Of a DNA stretch of 64,000 bases, positions 1 through 8,395 are shown piece by piece. How positions within the stretch are numbered: position 1 is the first letter of the stretch; every line of letters begins with the position of its first letter. The translations under genes were made by a program, and so were the position numbers. Under the pieces are notes generated by a model. It saw only the letters and a program-made list of their open reading frames with translations. It had not been told where the DNA came from and searched no databases. The DNA is from Longispora fulva (GTDB lineage Bacteria; Actinomycetota; Actinomycetes; Mycobacteriales; Micromonosporaceae), in NCBI RefSeq assembly GCF_015751905.1, contig NZ_JADOUF010000001.1, positions 62,001 through 126,000 on the forward strand, written 5' to 3'.

Positions 1-136
1 CGTCGTCCCCGCCCCGGTGCTGCTCGCCGTCACCGGCATCCAGCGGATCCAGCAGCTGACCGGCCTCGCCGGGACGATGGTGCTCCTCGGCACCATGCTG
101 CTCCTGGCCACGCGGCGGCGCGGAGGGACAACCTGA
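1..136 (+). CDS. C-terminal end of a membrane protein (partial)
   Basis: An open frame (codons from base 2) runs from the window edge to a TGA at 134-136 and gives 44 residues. It contains a hydrophobic run of about 20 residues (GLAGTMVLLGTMLLLA) followed by a basic tail (TRRRGG), which looks like a last transmembrane helix with a cytoplasmic end. The family cannot be named from this piece. Confidence 0.5.
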   Translation, partial: VVPAPVLLAVTGIQRIQQLTGLAGTMVLLGTMLLLATRRRGGTT

Positions 137-208
137 CCGCCCGACCGTGGGGGTTCGGCTCCCGAGCTCGGGGCGCACGACGCGGCAGCCGACGGCCGGT
201 GGCCCCGT

Positions 209-1138
209 TCAGCGCAGCGGGATTCCGTTCGCATGGTCGAGCAGCGGCAGTTCCGCGCGGGTGGGCAGTCCCTGCCAGGCGCCGACCGTCGCGGTGGCGA
301 AGGCGGCGACGGTGACCGCCCGTTGCAGCCGGTCGGCGACCCCGAGGCCGTCGAGGAGCCCGGACAGGTAGCCGGCCACGAACGCGTCCCGGGCGCCGAA
401 GGCGTCCACCGCCCGCACCGCCCGACCCGGCTGGTGGCGGCACTCCGAACGGGTGTGCGCTGTCGCACCGCCCGCGTCGTGCCGGACGACGACCTGGTCG
501 ACGTGCTTGAGGAGCTCGGCGGGGTGCGGATCGTCGGTGACGATGGCCAGTTCCTCGTCGGAGACCACGAGCACGTCGACGGACCGGAGCAGTGGACGCA
601 GACACGCGGCGGCCTCGGCCTGCGACCACAGCGCTGACCGGTGGCTGACATCGAGGCAGACGGCCGCCCCCGTCGCCCTGGCCAGCGCGATCGCGTCGCG
701 GACGGCGCTGCGGGGCCCGGGGCCCAGCGCGCAGGTGACGCCGGTGATGTGCAGGATCCGGATCGGTCCGTCGGCGAAGCCGTTGAGCACGTCGTCGGTG
801 TTCAGCGTGGAACCGGCGGAACCGGCACGGTGGTAGGAGACCCGGGTGACCCCGGCGATGCGGGTCTCGACGAAGAACAGCCCGGTCGGGGCGGACCCGT
901 CGATCCGGCCACCGGACATGTCGACCCCCTCAGCGCGCAGGGTGCGACGGACGAGTTCGCCGAGTTCGTCGGAGCCGGTGACGCCGATCCAGCGGACGTC
1001 GTGGCCGAGCCGGGCGAGGCCCACGGCGACAGTCGCCTCCGCGCCGGCGACGGACAGCGTCATCGTGCCACCGAGACGCAGCGGCCCGTCGGCGCGCACC
1101 GAGGTCATGGCCTCGCCGAAGGTCAGGACTTCGGTCAC
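209..1138 (-). CDS. PfkB-family sugar kinase, copy 1 (altered GAGD motif)
   Basis: A 309-residue ribokinase/PfkB-fold protein of the 2-keto-3-deoxy-sugar kinase type. It starts VTEVLTFGEAM at a GTG (1138); the open frame extends 58 codons upstream, but homology to the two sister copies starts here. It has the N-terminal GEA motif and the C-terminal signature region. The copy at 11776-12705 has the normal anion-hole/catalytic sequence TGAGDAF. This copy reads FGARDAF: the catalytic Asp is kept but Gly is replaced by Arg. It lies downstream of the S8 protease, separated by a hairpin. Phosphorylation of 2-keto-3-deoxygalactonate is inferred from the sister gene. The Arg substitution could mean reduced or lost activity, or a regulatory role. 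Confidence 0.8.
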   Translation of the reverse strand: MTEVLTFGEAMTSVRADGPLRLGGTMTLSVAGAEATVAVGLARLGHDVRWIGVTGSDELGELVRRTLRAEGVDMSGGRIDGSAPTGLFFVETRIAGVTRVSYHRAGSAGSTLNTDDVLNGFADGPIRILHITGVTCALGPGPRSAVRDAIALARATGAAVCLDVSHRSALWSQAEAAACLRPLLRSVDVLVVSDEELAIVTDDPHPAELLKHVDQVVVRHDAGGATAHTRSECRHQPGRAVRAVDAFGARDAFVAGYLSGLLDGLGVADRLQRAVTVAAFATATVGAWQGLPTRAELPLLDHANGIPLR

Positions 1139-1274
1139 CTCGCACTCACCACCATCGGCGTCGGCCCGGCGGCGGTGAGTGACGCCCTCGCGTCCAACAG
1201 GTTCAACGGAACTCCTCGCAGGACAGAGCCGTGGACCACGGCTGGGAGTGCTGGCCTGAACTGACTGCTGGCAT

Positions 1275-1308
1275 GGGGGCGGGAGCCGGCCCGGGACGGC
1301 CGGCCCCC
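1275..1308 (-). terminator. Hairpin after the S8 protease gene
   Basis: On the minus strand a GCCGGCC/GGCCGGC stem with outer G5/C5 runs lies just past the protease stop. Twenty-two bases of it (1287-1308) are identical to the hairpin that follows the M4 protease at 10749-10770, so the duplicated segment includes the terminator. Confidence 0.6.
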
Positions 1309-2101
1309 GCACTTCGTCAATCCGTCAGGACACCGTGAGTGCGGTGTCGTCGATGACGAAGTTGGTCGCGAGGCTGATGTCCTCGGTTCCGGTGAAGGTG
1401 ATCGTGACGGTCTGGCCGGCGTAGGCGGCCATGTTGAAGGTCTTCTGGGCGTAGCCGGTGGCCTTGTTCAGGTTGCTGTAGGTGGCCAGCGTGGCGCTAC
1501 CGACCTTGACGGTCAGTTTGTCGTACTGGACGGAGCTGGTGGTCTCGGTCGTGTCGATGTGCAGCCAGAACGACAGGGTGTAGGTGGAGCAGCCGGCCGG
1601 GATGGCGACCTGCTGCGAGGCGGTGGTGGTGTTGGTGGTGCCCTTGCCGCCGAGCAGCGCGAGCTTGGTGCCGCCGTGCGCGGGCTGGGTGGTGGTGCCG
1701 GCCCGGATGACGCCGGTCGACGCGGTCCACGGTGTGGCCGTGGCCGCCTCGAAGCCGGGGTTGCCGAGCTTCTGGCCGGCGCCGGTGCAGCCGGGTGCGG
1801 TGCCCTTGACGGTCAGGCTGTATGTGGCGGTGTGACTTGTCGAACCGGTGCCCTTCACCGTGATGGTGTACGTGCCGGCGGCGGCCGTGGTACTGGCCGC
1901 GACGGTCATCGTGGACGAGTTGCCGGAGGTGACCGAGGTGGGGTTGAAGGTGACCGTGACCCCGGCCGGGGCACCACTGGCGGTCAGGTTCACCGTCTGG
2001 GCGTTGCCGGAGGTGGTGGTGGTGCCCACGGTGGAGGTGGCCGACTGTCCCGGGTCGATCGCACCGGAGGTCGGGTTCAACGACATCGAGAAGTCGTTGA
2101 C
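1287..2101. repeat. Left arm of a long inverted repeat (protease C-terminal module)
   Basis: This is the partner of 9962-10770, in opposite orientation. It includes the Ig-like and jelly-roll-like domains of the S8 protease and 22 identical bases of terminator. Confidence 0.85.
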
Positions 2102-3292
2102 CGGGGGCTGCCCGCCGCCGACGAACAGCAGCTTGTTCGGCGAGCCGGTGCCGGGGCTGGTCACCCTGTTGTCGCTGGCGGCGTTGACCATGGCGTCGCG
2201 GACCTGCTGGGGTGTGTAGTTCGGGTTGGCGCCGAGGATCAGCGCCGCGGCCCCTGCCACGTGCGGGGTGGCCATCGAGGTGCCGCTGATGGTGTTCGTG
2301 GCGGTGTCGCCCGAGCCCCATGAGGAGGTGATGTCGACGCCCGGGGCGAAGATGTCCAGGCAGGTGCCGTAGCTGGAGAACGACGCCCGGGCGTCGGTCT
2401 TCTGGGTGGCGCCGACCGTGATCGCTGCGGGGGTGCGGGCCGGCGAGTCGTTGCAGGCGTCGCTGTTGCTGTTGCCCGCCGCCACCGCGTAGACGACGCC
2501 GGAGTTGATGGAGTTGGTGGTGGCGTCGTCGATGGCCTGGTCGGCGCTGCCGCCGAGGCTCATGTTGGCCACGGCGGGCTTGACCGCGTTGGCGGTCACC
2601 CAGTCCATGCCGGCGATGACGTTGCTGCTGGAGCCGGAGCCGGAGCAGTTGAGCACCTTGACCGCGACGACCTGGGCGGCCTTGGCCAGCCCGTACTCCG
2701 CGCCGGCGATGGTGCCGGCGACGTGGGTACCGTGCCCGTGGCAGTCGGTGTTGTTCTGATCGATCGTGTTGGTGCCCCAGGTCGCCCGGCCGCCGAACGT
2801 GGTGTGCGTGATCCGCACCCCGGTGTCGATGATGTACGCGTGCACGTTCGCCGCGTCGTTGGGGTACGTGTAGGAGTTGTCCAGCGGCAGGTCACGCTGG
2901 TCGACCCGGTCGAGCCCCCAGGACGGCGGGCTGGGCTGCGTGCCCAGGACGTGGACGACCTGGTCCTGCTGGACGTAGGAGACCGCGGGGTCCGCCGCCA
3001 GTCGCGCGGCCTGGCTCTCCGACATCTCGGCGGAGTAGCCGCGCAGGGCGCTGGTGTAGGTGTGCGTCACGGTGCCGCCGTACCGGGCGGCCAGGCCGCC
3101 GTCGAGGGTGGCGCCGTTCTTCAGGACGATGATGTAGCTCCCGGGAACCGCTGTGGCGCTGTCGGCGCCCAGCACGACCCCGACCGGGGCGGCCGCGGTG
3201 GCGGTGCCTCCGGTGAAGGCCGACCACGCGGCGACCGCTGCGGACAGCAGCACGACGCCCGACAGCCGGCGACGAGCATTCGATGTACCCAT
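1325..3292 (-). CDS. Secreted subtilisin-like (S8, proteinase K type) protease
   Basis: A 655-residue secreted serine protease. The ATG at 3292 is chosen because AAGGAG lies 8 bases upstream; the in-frame GTG at 3301 overlaps that ribosome site. The layout is a signal peptide (1-33), an I9 propeptide (about 45-115), and a catalytic domain with Asp155 (IIDTGV), His186 (HGHGTHVAGT), oxyanion Asn273 (AAGN) and Ser338 (SGTSMATPHVAG). From about residue 398 it carries an Ig-like domain and a jelly-roll-like domain (NPGFE...PWTAS). This C-terminal part is almost identical to that of the M4 protease at 8396-10732. It probably digests extracellular protein, with the C-terminal module binding a surface or polymer (inference). 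Confidence 0.93.
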   Translation of the reverse strand: MGTSNARRRLSGVVLLSAAVAAWSAFTGGTATAAAPVGVVLGADSATAVPGSYIIVLKNGATLDGGLAARYGGTVTHTYTSALRGYSAEMSESQAARLAADPAVSYVQQDQVVHVLGTQPSPPSWGLDRVDQRDLPLDNSYTYPNDAANVHAYIIDTGVRITHTTFGGRATWGTNTIDQNNTDCHGHGTHVAGTIAGAEYGLAKAAQVVAVKVLNCSGSGSSSNVIAGMDWVTANAVKPAVANMSLGGSADQAIDDATTNSINSGVVYAVAAGNSNSDACNDSPARTPAAITVGATQKTDARASFSSYGTCLDIFAPGVDITSSWGSGDTATNTISGTSMATPHVAGAAALILGANPNYTPQQVRDAMVNAASDNRVTSPGTGSPNKLLFVGGGQPPVNDFSMSLNPTSGAIDPGQSATSTVGTTTTSGNAQTVNLTASGAPAGVTVTFNPTSVTSGNSSTMTVAASTTAAAGTYTITVKGTGSTSHTATYSLTVKGTAPGCTGAGQKLGNPGFEAATATPWTASTGVIRAGTTTQPAHGGTKLALLGGKGTTNTTTASQQVAIPAGCSTYTLSFWLHIDTTETTSSVQYDKLTVKVGSATLATYSNLNKATGYAQKTFNMAAYAGQTVTITFTGTEDISLATNFVIDDTALTVS

Positions 3293-3547
3293 TCCTGTCA
3301 CTCCTTCGTGAGGGACTCAAGGTAGTCGAATGCTATTGACGCTCGCCAATAAAGACAAGAATCGATTTGAATTACGGGTTCCGCTACACTCCCGCGCGAC
3401 GTTTCCGCAGGTTACCGGCCCGTTGTAAGTAACTTCGTGGTGTCGGTAACCACAACTTTCAGCACGGTATTTGACTTTCTTTTTGCCAGTCAAAGACTTT
3501 CAATTTGACGTTGTTCTACTTTCACCTTGACAGTGGGGCGCACAATT
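3293..3547 (-). promoter_or_regulatory. AT-rich upstream region of the S8 protease gene
   Basis: 255 bases of unusually AT-rich DNA lie between the HTH gene and the protease. On the plus strand there are repeated TTTGACTTTC/GACTTTC elements and an inverted pair GTCAAA...TTTGAC around 3488-3510. These are candidate regulator sites. No coding frame is convincing. Confidence 0.4.
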
Positions 3548-4498
3548 TCACGGCCATTCCCAGGACATGCCGAAAAGGCCGGCCGGCACTGTCTGGACCG
3601 CCATCCGCGCCGTGTGGCTGTCGTCGAGGGGCACCTCGCGGAGCAGCCGGACGTCGGAGTCGAGCGAGGACTGGACGAACTCGTGGCAGCGCACCGGCAC
3701 CGCCCGGGGATGGAAGGTCACCTCCGCCACGTACAGGTTCGACGGTCTCTCGAAGATCCGCGCGAACCGGTACTGGGCGTCGCCGCCCGGCCCGAAGGTG
3801 ATCTCGAAGTCGAAGACCGCCACATCGCCGGGTCGCAGTGCCCGGTCGAACAACAGCTCCAGCACCCTGGACCCGGTGTCGGTGCGCACCCGGCCGGGTC
3901 GGCAACCGGATCCGGCCCGCAGTGTCCCCGTCCAGCTCGGACGGCCGGGGTCATCGGCCTGATAGTGGACGAGCCACCGGTCCACCTCACCGAGCGCCCG
4001 GGCGACGTGGTGCACCCGGACCCGGGCCTCGGCACCACGCTCGTTGAACTCGTAGTGGTCGTGCACGCTCAACGACATCAGGTCCGGATTGAGGGTGTCC
4101 GGCCGTCTTCCCGCCCCGAAGTCGGCCAGCAGATGCCGCGTCTCGAACAGTCGACTGAACCCGACCGCCGGAAGGGTTGCCACACTGCGTCCCCGTCGCC
4201 GACGCGGTCCCAGCAGGGCGACCAGCGAGTCGCCGGGCAGGCCGAGCACCTTCTCCAGCACCACCACAGCGCGCAGCGACTGGGCACGCTCGGGGCGTCG
4301 GAGCCCGCGACGCCACAGACTCAGCGTCGACATGCTCACCGGGATGCCGGCCTCCGCCAGCCGCGCCCGTAGCTGTTCCAGGCTCAGGTCGCGGTGCTCG
4401 ATCGCCCGGTGCAGCGCCGCCGCGAACGGGGCGAGGCGCGCTGGCCGCACCGGCTCTGGGGGAGTCGCGCCGGGTGGGGCGCTCGGAGAGATTGTCAT
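3548..4498 (-). CDS. Helix-turn-helix (XRE-like) regulator with long C-terminal domain
   Basis: A 316-residue protein from the ATG at 4498 (MTISPSAPP), with GAGG upstream. An N-terminal HTH-like segment (about 45-105) has the pattern LSLEQLRARLAEAGIPVSMS and then TLSLWRRGLRRPER, typical of Cro/XRE recognition helices. The remaining 200 residues are beta-rich and conserved-looking (DHYEFNERG..., FDFEITFGPGGD) with no family I recognise. It sits between kinase copy 2 and the S8 protease on the same strand and may control the neighbouring secreted enzymes (inference). Confidence 0.7.
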   Translation of the reverse strand: MTISPSAPPGATPPEPVRPARLAPFAAALHRAIEHRDLSLEQLRARLAEAGIPVSMSTLSLWRRGLRRPERAQSLRAVVVLEKVLGLPGDSLVALLGPRRRRGRSVATLPAVGFSRLFETRHLLADFGAGRRPDTLNPDLMSLSVHDHYEFNERGAEARVRVHHVARALGEVDRWLVHYQADDPGRPSWTGTLRAGSGCRPGRVRTDTGSRVLELLFDRALRPGDVAVFDFEITFGPGGDAQYRFARIFERPSNLYVAEVTFHPRAVPVRCHEFVQSSLDSDVRLLREVPLDDSHTARMAVQTVPAGLFGMSWEWP

Positions 4499-4659
4499 CG
4501 GCCCGTTCCTCACTCGAAGGGAGGTGGCCCGCACCGCGCGGTCCGGGAAGCCACCGGTGGTGGCTCGCACCGCCGGCGCGGCGACATGATCGACGCGTCG
4601 GCCGTGCGAGCCCGGATGATGTCGGTCAGGCGATCGTGGGGCGGTCAGGATCGCGCGGT

Positions 4660-5589
4660 CTACAGGGGACGGCCGTACGCGTCGCCGAGGAGCGGCAGTT
4701 CGGCGCGGGTGGGCAGCCCCTGCCAGTAGCCGACCGTCGCGATGCCGAACCCGGCGACGGTCGCGGCCCGGTACAGCCGGTCGGCGACCCCGAGCCCGTC
4801 GATGAGTCCGGACAGGTAGCCGACCACGAATGCGTCCTCGGCCCCGGTGGGGTCCACGGCGGACACCACCCTGGCCGGCTGGTGGCGGCGTTCCAGCCGG
4901 GTGAGGGCGGTCCCCTCGCCGGCCCCACCGTGGCGGAGCACGACCTGATCCACGAATCGCAGGAGCTCCGCCGGTGTGGCGTCCCCGGCGATGACGGCCA
5001 GGTCGTCATCGGACGCGATCAGCACGTCGACGGATCTCAGCAACGGCCGCAGGCACGCGGCCGCGTCGGCCCGGGACCACAGGGCCGGCCGGTGGTGGAC
5101 GTCGAGGCACACGGTCACCCCCATCGCCTTGGCCATGGCGACCGCCTCGATGACGGCGCGGCGCGGGCCCGGTCCAAGGGCGCAGGTGATGCCGGTGACG
5201 TGCAGGATCCGGGTCTGGCCGTCGGCGAACCCGTTGAGCACGTCGTCGGCGTGCAACCGCGACCCGGCCGACCCCGCCCGGTGGTACCCGATCCGGGTCG
5301 TCCCGGCCAGCCGGGTCTCGAGGAAGCACAGCCCGGTCGACGCGCCCGCGTCGACCCGGCTGCCCGTCGTGTCGACGCCCTCGCCCCTCAGGGTGCACCG
5401 GACGAGCACGCCGACCTCGTCGGCTCCGGTGACGCCGATCCACCGCGCCGCGTGGCCGAGCCGGGCGAGCCCGATGGCGACCGTCGCCTCCGTTCCGGCG
5501 ACGGACAGTCCCATCGGGCCCCCGAGCCGCACCGGCCCCTCGGCGCGCAGTGCACCCATGGCCTCGCCGAACGTCAGCACGTCGGTCAT
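4660..5589 (-). CDS. PfkB-family sugar kinase, copy 2 (altered GAGD motif)
   Basis: A 309-residue kinase starting MTDVLTFGEAM at the ATG 5589. It is a close paralogue of copies 1 and 3, with matching segments along the full length (ITCALGPGPRRAV, ACLRPLLRSVDVL). The anion-hole motif reads TGAEDAF instead of TGAGDAF: the catalytic Asp is present, and Gly is replaced by Glu. The gene starts 41 bases after the GH59 stop and is probably co-transcribed with that galactosidase. A role in 2-keto-3-deoxygalactonate phosphorylation is inferred from copy 3 and may not hold if the Glu blocks phosphate binding. Confidence 0.8.
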   Translation of the reverse strand: MTDVLTFGEAMGALRAEGPVRLGGPMGLSVAGTEATVAIGLARLGHAARWIGVTGADEVGVLVRCTLRGEGVDTTGSRVDAGASTGLCFLETRLAGTTRIGYHRAGSAGSRLHADDVLNGFADGQTRILHVTGITCALGPGPRRAVIEAVAMAKAMGVTVCLDVHHRPALWSRADAAACLRPLLRSVDVLIASDDDLAVIAGDATPAELLRFVDQVVLRHGGAGEGTALTRLERRHQPARVVSAVDPTGAEDAFVVGYLSGLIDGLGVADRLYRAATVAGFGIATVGYWQGLPTRAELPLLGDAYGRPL

Positions 5590-5630
5590 GGATGGTCCGC
5601 CTCTGTGTTCAGGGAGCTGGTGAGTGACTG

Positions 5631-8066
5631 TTACGGGACCTCGACCAGGGTCCACTGCTGGTTGGTTCCGTTGTTCGAGGTCCACTGGATGACCTTGGCC
5701 CCGTCGGTGGTGGAGGCCCCGGACACGTCGGCGAGCATCGAACTGTTGCGGTTCTTCAGGGTGGTGTAGCCGCCGGTGGTTGTGAGCGTCCACTGCTGGT
5801 TTGTTCCCCCGGTGCCCGTCCGCTGGGTGAGCTGGGTTCCGGCGGTCGTGCCGGCGACCTCGAGGACCTTGCCGCTGCCGACGTTGGTGAGCACCGAGTA
5901 CCCGCCGGTGGTGACGATCTTCCACAGCTGCCCTGCGGAGGCCACGTCGGTGGACTGGATGATGAGCGCGCCGTCGGCCGTGGAGTTTCCGGTGACGGTG
6001 AGGGCCTTGCCGCTGTTGCGGTTGATCAGCTTGTATTTGGGGTCCGGGTTGGTCTGCCCGGCGGTGACGGCGAAGTTGTCGTACTGGGCGTTGATGTAGT
6101 TGCTCATGCCCAGCCCGACCTGGCCGGCCGCGTAGGCGCTGTCCGTGACGGAGCCCAGGGTGGTGCCGTCGACGGCGGCGGTGATCGTGGTCCCCTGGAA
6201 GGTCAGGGCGACCTTGTGCCACGCGTTGGTGTTCAACGCCGTCGTGGTACCGCTCTTCAGCGAGGTGAACTTCCACGCGGAGTCGCTCTTCTGGATGGAC
6301 CAGGCCCCGGTGTTGGACACGCGTAGGTGGTAGGCGTTGAGCCCGTTGTTGTTCTTGTTCTGCGTGCCGACGCGGCCGAGGAGCTCGACGGAGCCGGCCT
6401 GTTCGAGGAGCACGTCGGAGCTGACGGTGTAGTTCGTCCAGTCGAGGGCGCCGAACGTGGTGTACGGGTAGAAGAAGGGTTCGTCGGTCCACCGGATCGG
6501 CGCGGCCGGTGCCATCTGCCGGACGCACTTGCCGGTGCGGCCGGCGGCGCAGGGGAGGGTCTCGAAGGAGCCGTTCATGTCGGTGAAGTACTTCGGGGAC
6601 CGGTTGTCGCCGTAGCCGTCGAAGGTGTCGGAGTAGGGCAGGTTCAGCGGCGCCCGGGCCGGCGACGTGGCGGTGCCCTTGGCCTGGCCGGTGGTGGTGG
6701 TCAGGCTGTAGACGTAACCGGGCTTGAGGGTGAGGGAGAACGTGCCGTTGGTTGCCGGGGCGATGTCGGGCTGCTGGACGAAGTGGTCGGTCGCGTTGTT
6801 GGAGCGCATGTCGGTCGCCCACACGTGCACCGCCCCGGTGGACAGCCCGCCGCTGACCGTGAAGTTGGCGGTCTGGTTGGCGGTGGCGTCCATGGTCTCG
6901 ATGACGGTGCTGTAGTTCCCGCCGGTGGGGGCCTTCAACGACACGTAGCTGCCGTTGGTGCGGGTGCCGCCCAGGTAGCCGCCGGCCGAGTCGATGTAGG
7001 TCCAGCCGGGCTGGGCGAACTGGGCCGTGTGCGCCAGCGCCCACGTCGTCTTGCCGAGGCTGTAGGCCCCCGACCACGGCTGGTCGGCGAGGGCCAGACC
7101 GTCGGTGGAGAAGGACAGGTTCTGGTACAGGGCCGCGATGATGGGCCAGTTGATGAACGCCGTCATCTTCCCGTCGATGTAGCCCCGGTTCACCCCACGC
7201 GCGACGGCCGCCGCCCCGGTGTTGTAGTCCTGCGAACCACTCTCACTCGCCCACAGCGGCTTGCCGGTGTTCACGGCCGCCGTCGAACTCGGGCAGTCGG
7301 TCTGGTTGCCGAGGTAGCCGCACGCGTAGTGCGAGCCGATCACGTCGACGGCGTTCTTGAACGCCGCGTCGCCGGCGATCGCGTCGATCTCGCCGCCGAA
7401 GCCGGTGTTCTCGTTCGCGACGACCTTCGTCGTCAACCCGGCCGAGGTCAGGCCGGCCTTGAGGTTGATGAACCACTGCTTGTCGTAGCCGCGCTCGTTC
7501 CAGCCACCGATGTAGTCGATGGTCAGGTTGTGGTCGGACTTCGCGTGCTGGATCCACTTGATCAGATAGTTGATCATGTTCTGGGACCAGAAGGTGCCGT
7601 TCCCGATCCAGCCGGGCGCTCCCCACGACAGGGCCACCAGCTTGATGTTCGGGTTACGCGCCTTGGCCTGCTCCATCAGCCACCACTCATAACCGCGCTG
7701 ATAGTTCTCATCCGTCGCCGAGTGCATGTGGCTGGGCTCGGCGCCGTCGGTGGAGTTGGTGTCCCCGCCGACCTCGACCTTGAGGATCTGCAGGGAAGCC
7801 CCGTAGCCGGGCTTGAACAGGTAGTCCAGGATCTGCGAGCGCTGCGGCTCCGGGTAGTCGAACAGCAGGCGCGAGTTACCGCCACCGCCGCTGATCGCGC
7901 CCACACCGTCGAACGTGCGACCGCCCTTGGAACCGTCGATGCTGATCGACGTGGCGGCCTGGGCTGCCGTCGGAGCTCCCACGGCGATCAGGGACGTCAC
8001 GAGTGCGAGTGCCGTGAGCAGGACCGCGGGCCTGATCCGCATGGAGAAGTTTCTTCGGATGCTCAT
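5631..8066 (-). CDS. Secreted GH59 galactosylceramidase-like beta-galactosidase with ricin lectin
   Basis: 811 residues from the ATG at 8066, placed by GGAAG 8 bases upstream and a signal peptide ending TAAQA (about residue 37). The frame is open for 70 more codons upstream, but that part looks non-coding. GH59 hallmarks are FDGVGAISGGG, the LFDYPEPQRSQILDYLF stretch, EVGGDTNSTDGAEPSHMH, the acid/base Glu191 in GGWNERGYD and the nucleophile Glu275 in ASESGSQD. A laminin-G-like region follows (about 480-665), then a ricin-type beta-trefoil (about 675-811) with repeated QQW motifs. It should release galactose from beta-galactosides outside the cell and feed the importer and oxidative pathway nearby. 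Kinase copy 2 follows closely. Confidence 0.9.
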   Translation of the reverse strand: MSIRRNFSMRIRPAVLLTALALVTSLIAVGAPTAAQAATSISIDGSKGGRTFDGVGAISGGGGNSRLLFDYPEPQRSQILDYLFKPGYGASLQILKVEVGGDTNSTDGAEPSHMHSATDENYQRGYEWWLMEQAKARNPNIKLVALSWGAPGWIGNGTFWSQNMINYLIKWIQHAKSDHNLTIDYIGGWNERGYDKQWFINLKAGLTSAGLTTKVVANENTGFGGEIDAIAGDAAFKNAVDVIGSHYACGYLGNQTDCPSSTAAVNTGKPLWASESGSQDYNTGAAAVARGVNRGYIDGKMTAFINWPIIAALYQNLSFSTDGLALADQPWSGAYSLGKTTWALAHTAQFAQPGWTYIDSAGGYLGGTRTNGSYVSLKAPTGGNYSTVIETMDATANQTANFTVSGGLSTGAVHVWATDMRSNNATDHFVQQPDIAPATNGTFSLTLKPGYVYSLTTTTGQAKGTATSPARAPLNLPYSDTFDGYGDNRSPKYFTDMNGSFETLPCAAGRTGKCVRQMAPAAPIRWTDEPFFYPYTTFGALDWTNYTVSSDVLLEQAGSVELLGRVGTQNKNNNGLNAYHLRVSNTGAWSIQKSDSAWKFTSLKSGTTTALNTNAWHKVALTFQGTTITAAVDGTTLGSVTDSAYAAGQVGLGMSNYINAQYDNFAVTAGQTNPDPKYKLINRNSGKALTVTGNSTADGALIIQSTDVASAGQLWKIVTTGGYSVLTNVGSGKVLEVAGTTAGTQLTQRTGTGGTNQQWTLTTTGGYTTLKNRNSSMLADVSGASTTDGAKVIQWTSNNGTNQQWTLVEVP

Positions 8067-8395
8067 TGAGATCACTTCCAGTGAGGAGGCGGCTGCCTCA
8101 CGCGCACACATCGCGACGTCGCCAGTTCGACATCGACGGCACCCGCCATGTGGGTCAGGAGCGTATTCCCAACACAGTCGAACGTCAATCACCGCTGTCA
8201 ACCAACAGTCCAACAACATCAAACACTCCGAACTGAAACGCTCAGCGGCAGAACATCGATAGAGGCGCATGTTCATTAGCTGGCGAAATCCCGGAACGCT
8301 ATGGACACGATAAGACTGTCTTATGATTCAGTTAAAGTTCTCGATGCTTCCATGGGCGGGCCGCGAAGACGCGGTCTCACCTCAAGGGAGCACAG
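8067..8395. promoter_or_regulatory. Divergent promoter region of GH59 and the M4 protease, with perfect dyad
   Basis: A 329-base intergenic region with no convincing gene. It holds a perfect 7+1+7 palindrome, ATAAGACTGTCTTAT, at 8310-8324, about 70 bases before the protease start, which looks like a dimeric repressor or activator site. AAGGGAG lies 5 bases before the ATG at 8396. Confidence 0.5.

Noticed and set aside
4660-7077. An 805-codon fused protein ending in a kinase
   Set aside because: The first 490 codons are a shadow of GH59; the kinase starts at its own ATG 5589 with family homology.
6327-8069. A 580-codon plus-strand frame
   Set aside because: Shadow of the GH59 gene; no start signal and no recognisable motif.
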